The translations under genes and the position numbers were made by a program. Under the pieces are notes generated by a model. That model saw only the letters and a program-made list of their open reading frames with translations, was not told the DNA's origin and did no database searches. Shown piece after piece: positions 21,301 to 28,682 of a stretch of 64,000 nucleotides of DNA; position 1 is the first letter of the stretch, and each line of letters begins with the position of its first letter. The stretch covers positions 248,001 through 312,000 of the forward strand of contig NZ_QPID01000004.1 of NCBI RefSeq assembly GCF_003336225.1, in the 5' to 3' direction. This DNA is from Corallincola holothuriorum. GTDB taxonomy: Bacteria; Pseudomonadota; Gammaproteobacteria; Enterobacterales; Neiellaceae.

Positions 21301-21411
21301 GTGACCATTATGTTTGGTTTAGGTTTTGCTACGGTGCTGACGCTGTTGGTTGTGCCTGTCATCTTTATGGTCTTCCATGGCATTAAATATCGTCCGTTGA
21401 GCGAACTGTGA
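18331..21411 (+). CDS. RND family efflux permease
   Basis: Inner-membrane proton-driven exporter of 1026 residues with the AcrB-like duplicated layout: one N-terminal helix, a large periplasmic loop, a block of helices (about 340-500), a second periplasmic loop and a final helix block (about 860-1015). The proton-relay helix carries LGMLVDNAIVVVEG, with one Asp followed by Asn where AcrB has two Asp. The motif SYPGASPQQVEEEVT near residue 50 is typical of this family. AAGGAG precedes the start. No TolC-like gene follows, so it probably uses a channel encoded elsewhere. The substrate is unknown. Confidence 0.92.
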   Translation: MTIAEYSIKNKVISWLLTLIFALGGFGAYLGLGQLEDPEYTIKDAVIVTSYPGASPQQVEEEVTYKLEMAIQQLSYVKEITSISTAGLSQITVTMKNKYGKEALPQIWDELRRKVGDAAPQLPPGASEPLVNDDFGDVYGVMIAFTGEGYSYKELNDYVDFVKREVEVINGVGKVNLAGVQDEEVFVEISYTKLSALGIAPDTIFDLLSTQNIVAPAGSVSHEDEYIRIYSTGEFTNVTELENLIIAGAGSDKLVYLRDVARVYRGYEEIPTNIYNFQGQQAISMGISFASGVNVVDIGKAVRDRMADLEYTKPLGMELTYIYDQPSSVAVSVKGFILNLVAAVVIVVVVLLFFMGVKSGVLIGLILALTVFGSFIFMKQMAIDLQRISLGALIIALGMLVDNAIVVVEGILIGVQKGRTKLQAAVDIVEQTKWPLLGATVIAITAFAPIGLSDDSTGEFAGSLFWVLMISLMMSWFTAITLTPFFANMFFKEAEPQAEGEESKPQEDPYKGAVFVLYKKALDACMRFKWFTLGLMVALLALSIVGFGHVRQAFFPPATTPIFLVDVWLPQGSDIRYTHDVVSEMEGWIMEQPEVKQVTSTTGQGAQRFMLTYEPEKSYSAYAQILINTNSSEEMHPMMSRLRDEFAVTYPQALIKLRNLEIGPSPAGKIEARFTGADPAVLRELGEQAKQILRNDPVATNIRDDWRQRSKLIRPAFDESLARRAGVSRSDLDNTLNMSFSGRNVGLYRDGTDMLPIVVRLPDEERVDITSYESLQIWSPTLQQYIPIQQVAPQYQLTWEDSIIQRRDRKRTLTVIADHDLLGEETAAQVFERVKGPIEAIELPRGYYLEWGGEYEASGDASSALFGSLPMGFLSMFLITVFLFNSFKKPLVIWCCVPLAMIGITFGLLVLDAAFGFMALLGALSLVGMLLKNGIVLLDQINLELESGTEPYEAIFMSGVSRVRPVAMAAITTILGMLPLLGDAFFVDMAVTIMFGLGFATVLTLLVVPVIFMVFHGIKYRPLSEL

Positions 21412-21434
21412 TCAGTTAATTGTGTGACGTTAGG

Positions 21435-21461
21435 AAGCCCGGCTAAAGCCGGGCTTTTTTA
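21435..21461 (+). terminator. Rho-independent terminator of the RND operon
   Basis: AGCCCGGC and GCCGGGCT pair around a TAAA loop, followed by six T, 25 bases after the pump stop codon. Confidence 0.9.
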
Positions 21462-21524
21462 TTGGCATTTTGCCCACTGTTTGCTTGGATATAAGCTGAT
21501 ATGGGGTTGTTCGAAAGGTGAGCT

Positions 21525-22022
21525 GTGAAACGTTTAATGCTAATCCGGCATGGAAAGTCTTCGTGGACTCTCGACGCTATCGGTGATCTGCTGCGGCCGT
21601 TAAATAGCCGTGGCTATAGTAACCTTGATGTGATGGTGGGGCGAAATATCTTGAGAGATAACACCCCTGATCATATCTGTTGCAGCCATGCTGTGAGAGC
21701 TTATTCAACAGCACTTGGGCTTTGTCACGGCTTGTCTATTACTATCGACAAGCTCAGTATATGCCCCTGGATATACACCGCTGCAGCCGATGAATTTTTG
21801 TCACGAATGCAGTCTTATTGGGGAGATAATGAGCTGATATGGCTAATAGGTCATTATCCCACCTTGGAAAGTTTAGTCACACAGCTGGTTCCTAATTGCA
21901 GTGTGAAGATGCCGACCTTATGCTGTGTACTGCTTGAATACGATGAAACAAGCAGCGTTTGGCATTTGCTTGATGCGGATTGTCCGAAAAGCAATTTTGT
22001 GTTGTCCCAAGTCTCTGAATGA
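21525..22022 (+). CDS. SixA-like phosphohistidine phosphatase
   Basis: Small histidine-phosphatase (phosphoglycerate mutase-like) protein of 165 residues. The catalytic RHG is at residues 8-10 (LIRHGKSSW), further phosphate ligands are probably Ser54/Arg58 in CCSHAVRAY, and the second catalytic His is His110 in LIGHYPTLE. This short architecture resembles SixA, which removes phosphate from histidine phosphotransfer domains. The start is GTG with AAGGTGA just upstream. The substrate is not proven by sequence. It runs into cinA 25 bases later. Confidence 0.8.
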   Translation: MKRLMLIRHGKSSWTLDAIGDLLRPLNSRGYSNLDVMVGRNILRDNTPDHICCSHAVRAYSTALGLCHGLSITIDKLSICPWIYTAAADEFLSRMQSYWGDNELIWLIGHYPTLESLVTQLVPNCSVKMPTLCCVLLEYDETSSVWHLLDADCPKSNFVLSQVSE

Positions 22023-22047
22023 TCGGAGCTGTTTTAGAAGAGGAATG

Positions 22048-23340
22048 ATGGATCAATTACGTATCGCGATGATCAGTACTGGCGATGAAGTATTGCAAGG
22101 GGATATTGTTGATACTAACGCCGCTTGGCTTAGTCAGTTATTGAATGACCATGGTTTGCAGATGAGTTGGCGATTAACCGTGGCCGATGATCTGGAAGCG
22201 CTGCAGCAGGCCTTTCTCTATGCTAGCCAACATGCCGAGGTAGTGATAGTCAATGGTGGTCTTGGACCAACAACGGATGATCTTAGTGCCGAAGCCGCGA
22301 GCCTTGCTTTGAATGAGCCCTTGGTTGAATTTGTTGACTGGACCCGCGTGATGGAGTCCCGTTATGCTCAGCGGGGACGGGTAATGCCAGAAAGTAATCG
22401 TAAGCAGGCGATGCTGCCTGGTTGTGCCCAGTTAATTGACAACCCGGTTGGTAGCGCTTGTGGCTTTCGCTTTCCTTTAGGTAGTGCTGAGTTATTTTTT
22501 ACGCCGGGAGTGCCATCTGAGTTCAAGTATATGGTTGAGCATTTTATTCTGCCTGTACTACAAGATATTGCCAGGTCAGAGGCGCCAACTATTGAGCGCT
22601 GGCTGACTTTTGGTTTAAGTGAATCTAAGCTCAGTGACGCTCTAAATCCTATCAAGTTGCCTGCCGGCGCAGTGCTTGGTTACCGATCGGCGATGCCATC
22701 GATAGAAGTGAAGTTGAAATACACGGCGGGTTTACCGCAACCAGATATTGCGTCGGCCAAGCAACAGATTACGGATCTGCTTGGGGAAAATCTGTTTTGC
22801 CATCATAACCAGGGATTCGCCGCAGAGATCCAGCGTTTGATGTTGCGCCATGGTAAAACCTTATCTCTCGCGGAGTCGTGTACCGGCGGTATGATCGCTG
22901 CGCAATTGGTAGAGCAAAGCGGTAGCTCTGCTTATTTTTTACGGGGCTATGTGACCTATTCGAATAGCGCTAAATCTGAAGACCTAGGCATACCTGAAGC
23001 CCTTATTGAGCAGCATGGTGCGGTGTCACTTGAAGTGGCAGAAGCGATGGCTAAGGGAGCGAGAAAACAAGCACGTACCGACTTTGCAGTTGCCGTCACA
23101 GGTATTGCCGGCCCCGATGGCGGTAGTGAACAAAAGCCTGTTGGGACCGTTGGTTTCTCCTTAGCAACCTCTCAAGGCTGTTACAGCCAAATGTTGCGTT
23201 TACCGAATCGTGGTCGCACTTTGATCAGAGAAATCGCAGCGGCGATGGCGTTAGATATGTTACGTCGGTTTCTTAACGGCGAAACGGTATTAGGTGACTA
23301 TGAGTTTATTCAGCGGGTAGAGGAGAGGAGACCCGGCTAA
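22048..23340 (+). CDS. cinA: CinA-family protein (NMN deamidase/nucleotide-binding)
   Basis: 430-residue, two-domain CinA. The N-terminal molybdopterin-binding-like domain starts ISTGDEVLQGDIVDTNAAWL and carries NGGLGPTTDDLS. The C-terminal PncC domain has SLAESCTGGMIA, YVTYSNSAKSEDLGI and VAVTGIAGPDGGS, the nicotinamide mononucleotide amidohydrolase site used in NAD recycling. AGAGG lies upstream of two adjacent ATG codons; the second, at 22048, has the better spacing. It probably shares a transcript with the phosphatase. Confidence 0.93.
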   Translation: MDQLRIAMISTGDEVLQGDIVDTNAAWLSQLLNDHGLQMSWRLTVADDLEALQQAFLYASQHAEVVIVNGGLGPTTDDLSAEAASLALNEPLVEFVDWTRVMESRYAQRGRVMPESNRKQAMLPGCAQLIDNPVGSACGFRFPLGSAELFFTPGVPSEFKYMVEHFILPVLQDIARSEAPTIERWLTFGLSESKLSDALNPIKLPAGAVLGYRSAMPSIEVKLKYTAGLPQPDIASAKQQITDLLGENLFCHHNQGFAAEIQRLMLRHGKTLSLAESCTGGMIAAQLVEQSGSSAYFLRGYVTYSNSAKSEDLGIPEALIEQHGAVSLEVAEAMAKGARKQARTDFAVAVTGIAGPDGGSEQKPVGTVGFSLATSQGCYSQMLRLPNRGRTLIREIAAAMALDMLRRFLNGETVLGDYEFIQRVEERRPG

Positions 23341-23363
23341 CGCATTATGAGAGACACGACTTA

Positions 23364-23390
23364 GTAAAAAAACGGCCCGCAAGGGCCGTT
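23364..23390 (-). terminator. Terminator of the M2 peptidase gene
   Basis: Perfect stem AACGGCCC/GGGCCGTT with a 4-base loop. The T7 run lies on the minus-strand side, so it terminates leftward transcription; on the plus strand the T-tract is weak. Confidence 0.85.
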
Positions 23391-23414
23391 CCTGTTTATA
23401 TGGTGTAGATGTCG

Positions 23415-25250
23415 TTACCAACCACACTGACGACCAATGTTTTGCTGATCAAGCCAGGTTTTTAGGGGAGCGAAATAGTCTAGGATCGCTGTTGCGTCCA
23501 TCTGCTTACTGCCAGTGACGATCTCCAAGGCCTCAGGCCAAGGTTTGCTTGCGCCCATGGCTAACATCGCATTGAGTTTTTCGCCGACCTCTTTGTTGCC
23601 GTATATCGTGCAGCGGTGAATCGGTCCGTCATTACCCGCCATTTCACATAAGGAACGATGAAATTGGAACTGCAGGATATGTGCGAGGAAATATCGCGCG
23701 TATGGCGTATTGCCGGGAACATGATATTTGGCACCAGGATCGAATGCATTCTCATCTCGCGAGATAGGCGCCTTTACGCCCTGATACTCTTCACGTAACT
23801 GCCACCATGCTTGGTTATACTGTTGTGGCGATACTTCACCTGAAAAGACCTGCCAACGCCACTTATCAACCAGCAAACCGAATGGGAGAAATGCCACTTT
23901 ATCCATCGCCATCTTCATCAGCAGGCCAAGATCTTTATCCGCGCTGGGTATCTCTTCCGCGGTGAGTAAGCCAGTTTGACGCAGATACTCTGGGGTAACG
24001 CTTAACGCAATAGTGTCCCCAATGGCTTCGTGGAAGCCATCGTTCGCACTGTTTTGGAATAGCGTTGATTGATCTTTGTATGCACGTTGGTAGAAGTTGT
24101 GCCCCAACTCATGGTGAATAACCGCATATTCTTCACCTGTTTTCTGGATACACATTTTAATGCGAATATCCTCTTGGTCGTCCAGATCCCAGGCAGACGC
24201 ATGGCAAACTACATCACGATCAGCAGGCTGGGTGAATAGCGAACGTTGCCAGAACGTATCAGGCAGCGGCTCAAAACCTAGAGAAGTAAAAAAGCGCTCG
24301 GCCCCTTCAACCATTTTTAACTCATCGTAGCCGTGGACAGCGAGCTGCGTGGTGAGGTCGAAGCCTGGATCGGCATCTTCAGGTGCTGCGATATTGTAGA
24401 TGTTGCCCCAGGTTTGCGCCCACATATTACCCAGTAAGTGGGCTGGGATAGGTTGATCGGGGGATACTAAGTCTGTGCCATAGGTTTCACCTAGTTTCGC
24501 TCGAACATGACAGTGTAGTGCTTCGTATAGCGGTTTAACTTGTCCCCATAGACGATCCATCTCTACTGAAAAGTCTGTCGGTGACATATCGTAGTTACTG
24601 CGCCACATCGTCCCTAAGTCGTTAAAACCTAACGCCTTGGCACCTTCATTAGCCAAGGAAACCTGGCGCTCATATAAAGGCTTCATTGGAGGTGATACGT
24701 CGCGCCAGCCTTGCCACAGAGCAAGTAGTTCGTCGGCATCACGTGAGCTAGCCATGATGTTGCTCATTTCAGGTAAAGTCAGGCAGTTGTCTGCGCTGAG
24801 ACAATATTTTCCTTTGCCATACATGCCATTGAGATCCGCAGCCAGTTTCGCTAACTCGGCATTTTTGTCTGCATCAGCCGGGGCGGGGAGTACGATGGAA
24901 AATTTTAATATATCGAGTTTGCGCCGGGTTGAGGCTGCTAGGTCAATGCCATCAAATTTAGCTGCCTCATGGGCCAGCCGCACTTGTGCCGCGGTATAAC
25001 GGCTATTTGCGTCAGCAGCTAATGAAGCGGTGTCTTCAGTAATAAAGTTTTGGTAGATCCATTCAGCTCGATATAGCTCTTTGCGTAATGTCGCCAATTC
25101 ATCTTCGGCATTGATAAGGAAGGATGAAGCAAGTGAAGCGGGATCGATCTCTATCTGCTTAGGCTCGACTGCTTGCTCTCCGCATGCTGCCAGTGCACTG
25201 GCCAGTGTGATCGCGAGTAAACCCCGGCGAAATTTCTCTGGGTTTGACAT
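23415..25250 (-). CDS. Peptidyl-dipeptidase A-like zinc peptidase (M2), lipoprotein
   Basis: Angiotensin-converting-enzyme-like M2 metallopeptidase, expected to release dipeptides from the C-termini of peptides outside the inner membrane. 611 residues from the ATG at 25250, which has AGGA at good spacing and opens a lipoprotein signal peptide with lipobox ALAAC. A frame extension to 25301 is possible but would bury the signal. The zinc site is HHELGH with His380, Glu381 and His384, and the downstream Glu ligand is in GFHEAIGDTI. The length is that of single-domain M2 enzymes. It is preceded by a leader with a small frame and a terminator-like hairpin, which suggests attenuation. Confidence 0.92.
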   Translation of the reverse strand: MSNPEKFRRGLLAITLASALAACGEQAVEPKQIEIDPASLASSFLINAEDELATLRKELYRAEWIYQNFITEDTASLAADANSRYTAAQVRLAHEAAKFDGIDLAASTRRKLDILKFSIVLPAPADADKNAELAKLAADLNGMYGKGKYCLSADNCLTLPEMSNIMASSRDADELLALWQGWRDVSPPMKPLYERQVSLANEGAKALGFNDLGTMWRSNYDMSPTDFSVEMDRLWGQVKPLYEALHCHVRAKLGETYGTDLVSPDQPIPAHLLGNMWAQTWGNIYNIAAPEDADPGFDLTTQLAVHGYDELKMVEGAERFFTSLGFEPLPDTFWQRSLFTQPADRDVVCHASAWDLDDQEDIRIKMCIQKTGEEYAVIHHELGHNFYQRAYKDQSTLFQNSANDGFHEAIGDTIALSVTPEYLRQTGLLTAEEIPSADKDLGLLMKMAMDKVAFLPFGLLVDKWRWQVFSGEVSPQQYNQAWWQLREEYQGVKAPISRDENAFDPGAKYHVPGNTPYARYFLAHILQFQFHRSLCEMAGNDGPIHRCTIYGNKEVGEKLNAMLAMGASKPWPEALEIVTGSKQMDATAILDYFAPLKTWLDQQNIGRQCGW

Positions 25251-25302
25251 GTTTAGTCCTATTTTTATTTTATCTAAGGTCCCTGGAGTGGACGCAGACA
25301 TG

Positions 25303-25407
25303 TTAGAGAAGGCAAGCAGATAAAAAAAGACCCAGCAGTAAGCGACAGAACAGTTTGCTGGGCCCAGGGAGAGATATTGTGCGTAAAAAGTAGTTTACGT
25401 AAAACAT
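25303..25407 (-). CDS. Candidate 34-residue leader peptide of the M2 peptidase
   Basis: A short frame in the leader of the peptidase gene. It opens with ATG at 25407, with AAAGG six bases upstream, and ends in TAA at 25303, one base before the long alternative peptidase start at 25301. It begins MFYVNYFL, four aromatic residues in the first seven, and its second half overlaps a terminator-like hairpin. This is the layout of an attenuation leader peptide. Translation is inferred from the ribosome site; I know no family for it. The alternative is a chance frame. Confidence 0.4.
   Translation of the reverse strand: MFYVNYFLRTISLPGPSKLFCRLLLGLFLSACLL
25323..25362 (-). terminator. Terminator-like hairpin in the M2 peptidase leader
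   Basis: On the minus strand CCCAGCA and TGCTGGG pair across an 18-base loop and are followed by TCTTTTTTTA. It lies about 70 bases before the peptidase start, so it would end transcripts prematurely. I found no clear competing antiterminator helix. Confidence 0.55.
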
Positions 25408-25573
25408 TGGATGCCTTTCAGCGCCTTTAGTTCCGGAAAGTAGCAAATATTCTCAGTGCGTTTATATGCGTGATAAGTGCATGGAAAACCGGTTGTTATT
25501 ACTGATTTATCTTGGTGAGCAAAGTTCTGGTCAGATCAGTCGCTTGACACGCGCACGGCTTAAACATACATTT

Positions 25574-25587
25574 GAAACAACTGTTTG
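25574..25587. promoter_or_regulatory. PsrA-type operator
   Basis: GAAAC-AACT-GTTTG fits the described PsrA pattern (G/C)AAAC-N2-4-GTTT(G/C). It lies 18 bases before the likely start of the TetR-family regulator gene, as expected for autorepression and control of fadE. Confidence 0.6.
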
Positions 25588-25605
25588 AATTCGGGGTTGG
25601 TATTA

Positions 25606-26280
25606 GTGCGGCTTGATACGAAAACAAGAATTTTAGATGAAGCAGAACTGCTGTTTGCAGAGCGCGGCTTCTCCGATACGTCGTTAAGACTGATCACCAC
25701 GCGAGCTGAAGTCAATTTGGCCTCAGTTAATTATCATTTTGGCTCAAAAAAGGCGCTGATCCGTGCTGTTTTGGAGCGTTATCTCCAAACATTTATGCCC
25801 GCTCTTGATGAAGCGCTTAGCAACTTGCTTAAACAGCAACGGCGCCCTGAAATGACCGAGGTGTTTGAGGCGTTTGTTGAGCCCTTGCTGCTATTAAATG
25901 GTATTAGGGAGAAGGGCACAACGTTGTTTATGCAGTTGCTAGGTAGAGGCTATAGCGACACGCAGGGGCACTTGCGTTGGTATTTGATTGCTAATCACGG
26001 CGCAGTGATTGAAAGGATCAGTGAAGCGGTGCGCGCCGCGTATCCGGAGTTGTCTGCCAGTGATCTGTTTTGGCGTCTGCATTTCACCCTTGGTACGGTT
26101 ATTTTTACGATGGCGTCGCAACAAGCTTTGAGCGAAATATCAGATGCTGATTTTAATCAGTCTGTTGATATCGAAGATGTCATTCGACGGGTTATACCCT
26201 ATATCGCAGCTGGGGTGAGTGCTCCTATTCCAACGAATCTTCGTAATGAAGATAACCACGTTACTTTTTTGAAGGTCTGA
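25606..26280 (+). CDS. psrA: TetR-family regulator, PsrA-like
   Basis: 224-residue TetR repressor. The helix-turn-helix lies at about residues 8-50 (RILDEAELLFAERGFSDTSL, then VNLASVNYHFGSKKALI). The C-terminal ligand domain is of the FadR/PsrA kind. The likely start is GTG at 25606 with GGGG nine bases upstream; a TTG at 25585 would add seven residues but has no ribosome site. The operator-like sequence just upstream and fadE only four bases downstream support a PsrA-like role: sensing long-chain fatty acids or acyl-CoA and repressing fatty-acid degradation. The symbol rests on context. Confidence 0.75.
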   Translation: MRLDTKTRILDEAELLFAERGFSDTSLRLITTRAEVNLASVNYHFGSKKALIRAVLERYLQTFMPALDEALSNLLKQQRRPEMTEVFEAFVEPLLLLNGIREKGTTLFMQLLGRGYSDTQGHLRWYLIANHGAVIERISEAVRAAYPELSASDLFWRLHFTLGTVIFTMASQQALSEISDADFNQSVDIEDVIRRVIPYIAAGVSAPIPTNLRNEDNHVTFLKV

Positions 26281-26284
26281 AGTC

Positions 26285-28606
26285 ATGTCAATTCTACTAC
26301 TCATCATTATCGCCATTGCTGTGGTGCTTGGCGTGCCCGATTTTCGTAAGCAATTAGTTACTCGGCCTGTTTTCCGGGTTTTTAAACGTATCTTGCCACC
26401 CATGTCTACCACCGAGCGTGAAGCGATGGAGGCCGGTGATGTTTGGTGGGATGCAGAGCTGTTTAAAGGTAAGCCTGATTGGCGACAGCTGCACAATTAC
26501 CCGAAGCCTTCGTTAAATGACGAAGAGCGCGCGTTTTTGGACAACCAAGTTGAGACTTTGCTGGCGATGCTCGATGACTACAGCATTGTTCATGAGCAAA
26601 AAGATCTGCCACAAGATGTTTGGGATTATCTTAAGAAAGAGGGCTTTTTTGCACTGATCATTCCCAAGTCATTCGGTGGTCGAGAATTCTCTGCGATAGC
26701 CAATTCTACTATTGTTTCAAAGATTGCATCACGTAGCTTGAGTGCCGCGGTGACAGTGATGGTGCCGAACTCGTTAGGCCCTGGTGAGTTATTGATGCAC
26801 TACGGCACACAGCAACAGAAAGAGCGCTGGTTGCCAACCTTGGCTGATGGCCGTGACGTGCCATGCTTTGCGTTAACCGGTCCAGAAGCTGGTTCTGATG
26901 CGGGTTCTATTCCTGATTTAGGTATCGTTTGTAAGGGTGAGTTTGAAGGTAAAGAAACCTTAGGAATTATGCTCAACTGGAATAAGCGATACATCACGTT
27001 GGCACCGGTGGCGACGGTATTAGGTTTGGCATTTAAGTTAAGAGATCCCGATGGTCTAATGGGCGATCAGGAAGATCTTGGTATCACTTGTGCTTTGATC
27101 CCAACAGATCATCCCGGTGTTGAAACTGGACGCCGCCATAATCCGTTAGCATTGGCCTTTATGAATGGTCCTACAACGGGTAAAGATGTGTTTATTCCCC
27201 TTGATTGGATCATCGGTGGGCCAGATTACGCAGGCCGGGGTTGGCGTATGTTGGTTGAGTGCCTATCCGCTGGGCGTGGTATCTCTTTGCCTGCCTTGAG
27301 CGCCGCTTCAGGCCATCTGGCTGCGAAAATGACCAGTGCTTACGCTTATGTTCGCCGCCAATTTGGGATGTCGATCGGTCGCTTTGAAGGTATCCAAGAG
27401 CCGTTGGCGCGTATTGGCGCGTTTGCTTATAGTCTCGAAGCACATCGCCGAATGACTGCGGGGGCGATTGATTTGAACATTAGTCCGTCGGTTATTACCG
27501 CTATCTCTAAGTATCATATGACGGAGATGGCGCGAAAAGTGGTAGATGACGCCATGGATATCCATGCGGGTAAGGGCATACAGATGGGGCCTTTGAACTA
27601 CCTCGGTAATGCCTATATGGGGATCCCGATTTCGATTACGGTTGAAGGGGCGAATATTCTGACCCGGAATCTGATGATCTTTGGTCAGGGGGCGACGCGT
27701 TGCCATCCTTATGTCTTCGCTGAAATGGAGGCCGCAGCTAACCCTGATGAAGGGGAAGGGTTAAATCAGTTTGATGGTTTGCTGGTAAAACACGTTGCTT
27801 ACGCAGCGGGTAATTTCACACGGGCAGTGTGGCAAGGCATAACCGGGGCGCGTTTCAATGCTTCACCGGTGGCCGGAGAGACCAGCCGCTACTATCGTGA
27901 TCTGACCCGCATGAGTACCGGCTTGGCTGTGGTGTCCGACATGGCGATGTTGGTACTCGGCGGTGAGCTTAAACGTCGGGAGATGATATCTGCTAGGTTG
28001 GGCGATATTCTTAGCCATCTGTACATGGCATCAGCGACATTGAAACGGTTCGAAGAAGATGGGCATCAGGTCAGTGATCTGCCGTTCGTGCATTACTGTT
28101 TGCAGCACCATCTGCATGCGATCGGTGTTGCATTTGATGGTTTCTTCGCTAATTTTAGTAACCCGATATTATCGACCATCTTGAAGCGCATTATTTTCCC
28201 TTGGGGGATCCGTTACAAGGCGCCGAAGGATAAAGTGGCTACGCAGATATGTAGCTCAATGCTCAAGCCTGGCGTGTTAAGAGAGCGCTTATCCCACCTT
28301 TGCTATGTCGGTGCCGGTGAGGACGACGCAACGGGCGTAATGGAACGTGCCTTTGTCGCTATGTTTGAATCTCAGTCTTTGGAAAAGCGTCTTGGTAATG
28401 CGCAGCGCGCTGGACGTCTACCTAAGCGGATACCATTTGCTGAATTAATCGAGCATGCGTTTGCCGCCAAACTGATTGATGACAAGGAAGCGGCACAGTT
28501 ACGGGAAGCGGAAGCACTGCGTTACCATGCTATTCAGGTTGATAGCTTCAATGAGATGGGCGCTACGCAATCTCCAGCTGTTCCATTTAATGCAGACGCC
28601 GCTTAG
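26285..28606 (+). CDS. fadE: Acyl-CoA dehydrogenase, FadE type
   Basis: Catalyses the first oxidation of fatty-acid beta-oxidation, acyl-CoA to trans-2-enoyl-CoA, using FAD. 773 residues, in the size range of the large FadE enzymes (E. coli 814). One N-terminal hydrophobic helix (residues 2-17) anchors it to the membrane. The core has FALTGPEAGSDAGSIPD, an FAD/substrate motif of the superfamily, and MDIHAGKGIQMGPLNYLGNAY near residue 425. A FadE-specific C-terminal extension follows. It starts four bases after the TetR gene stop and forms an operon with it. Confidence 0.95.
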   Translation: MSILLLIIIAIAVVLGVPDFRKQLVTRPVFRVFKRILPPMSTTEREAMEAGDVWWDAELFKGKPDWRQLHNYPKPSLNDEERAFLDNQVETLLAMLDDYSIVHEQKDLPQDVWDYLKKEGFFALIIPKSFGGREFSAIANSTIVSKIASRSLSAAVTVMVPNSLGPGELLMHYGTQQQKERWLPTLADGRDVPCFALTGPEAGSDAGSIPDLGIVCKGEFEGKETLGIMLNWNKRYITLAPVATVLGLAFKLRDPDGLMGDQEDLGITCALIPTDHPGVETGRRHNPLALAFMNGPTTGKDVFIPLDWIIGGPDYAGRGWRMLVECLSAGRGISLPALSAASGHLAAKMTSAYAYVRRQFGMSIGRFEGIQEPLARIGAFAYSLEAHRRMTAGAIDLNISPSVITAISKYHMTEMARKVVDDAMDIHAGKGIQMGPLNYLGNAYMGIPISITVEGANILTRNLMIFGQGATRCHPYVFAEMEAAANPDEGEGLNQFDGLLVKHVAYAAGNFTRAVWQGITGARFNASPVAGETSRYYRDLTRMSTGLAVVSDMAMLVLGGELKRREMISARLGDILSHLYMASATLKRFEEDGHQVSDLPFVHYCLQHHLHAIGVAFDGFFANFSNPILSTILKRIIFPWGIRYKAPKDKVATQICSSMLKPGVLRERLSHLCYVGAGEDDATGVMERAFVAMFESQSLEKRLGNAQRAGRLPKRIPFAELIEHAFAAKLIDDKEAAQLREAEALRYHAIQVDSFNEMGATQSPAVPFNADAA

Positions 28607-28629
28607 CGCTTGCGGTTGTTCAATAGATA

Positions 28630-28664
28630 AAAAGAAGGCCGGTCTGAGACCGGCCTTCTTTTTG
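28630..28664. terminator. Bidirectional terminator between fadE and pyk
   Basis: Long perfect stem AAGGCCGGTCT/AGACCGGCCTT with flanking A-tract and T5, located between two convergent genes. It can serve both. Confidence 0.92.
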
Positions 28665-28682
28665 TTGAAAAGTTAAACCGAA

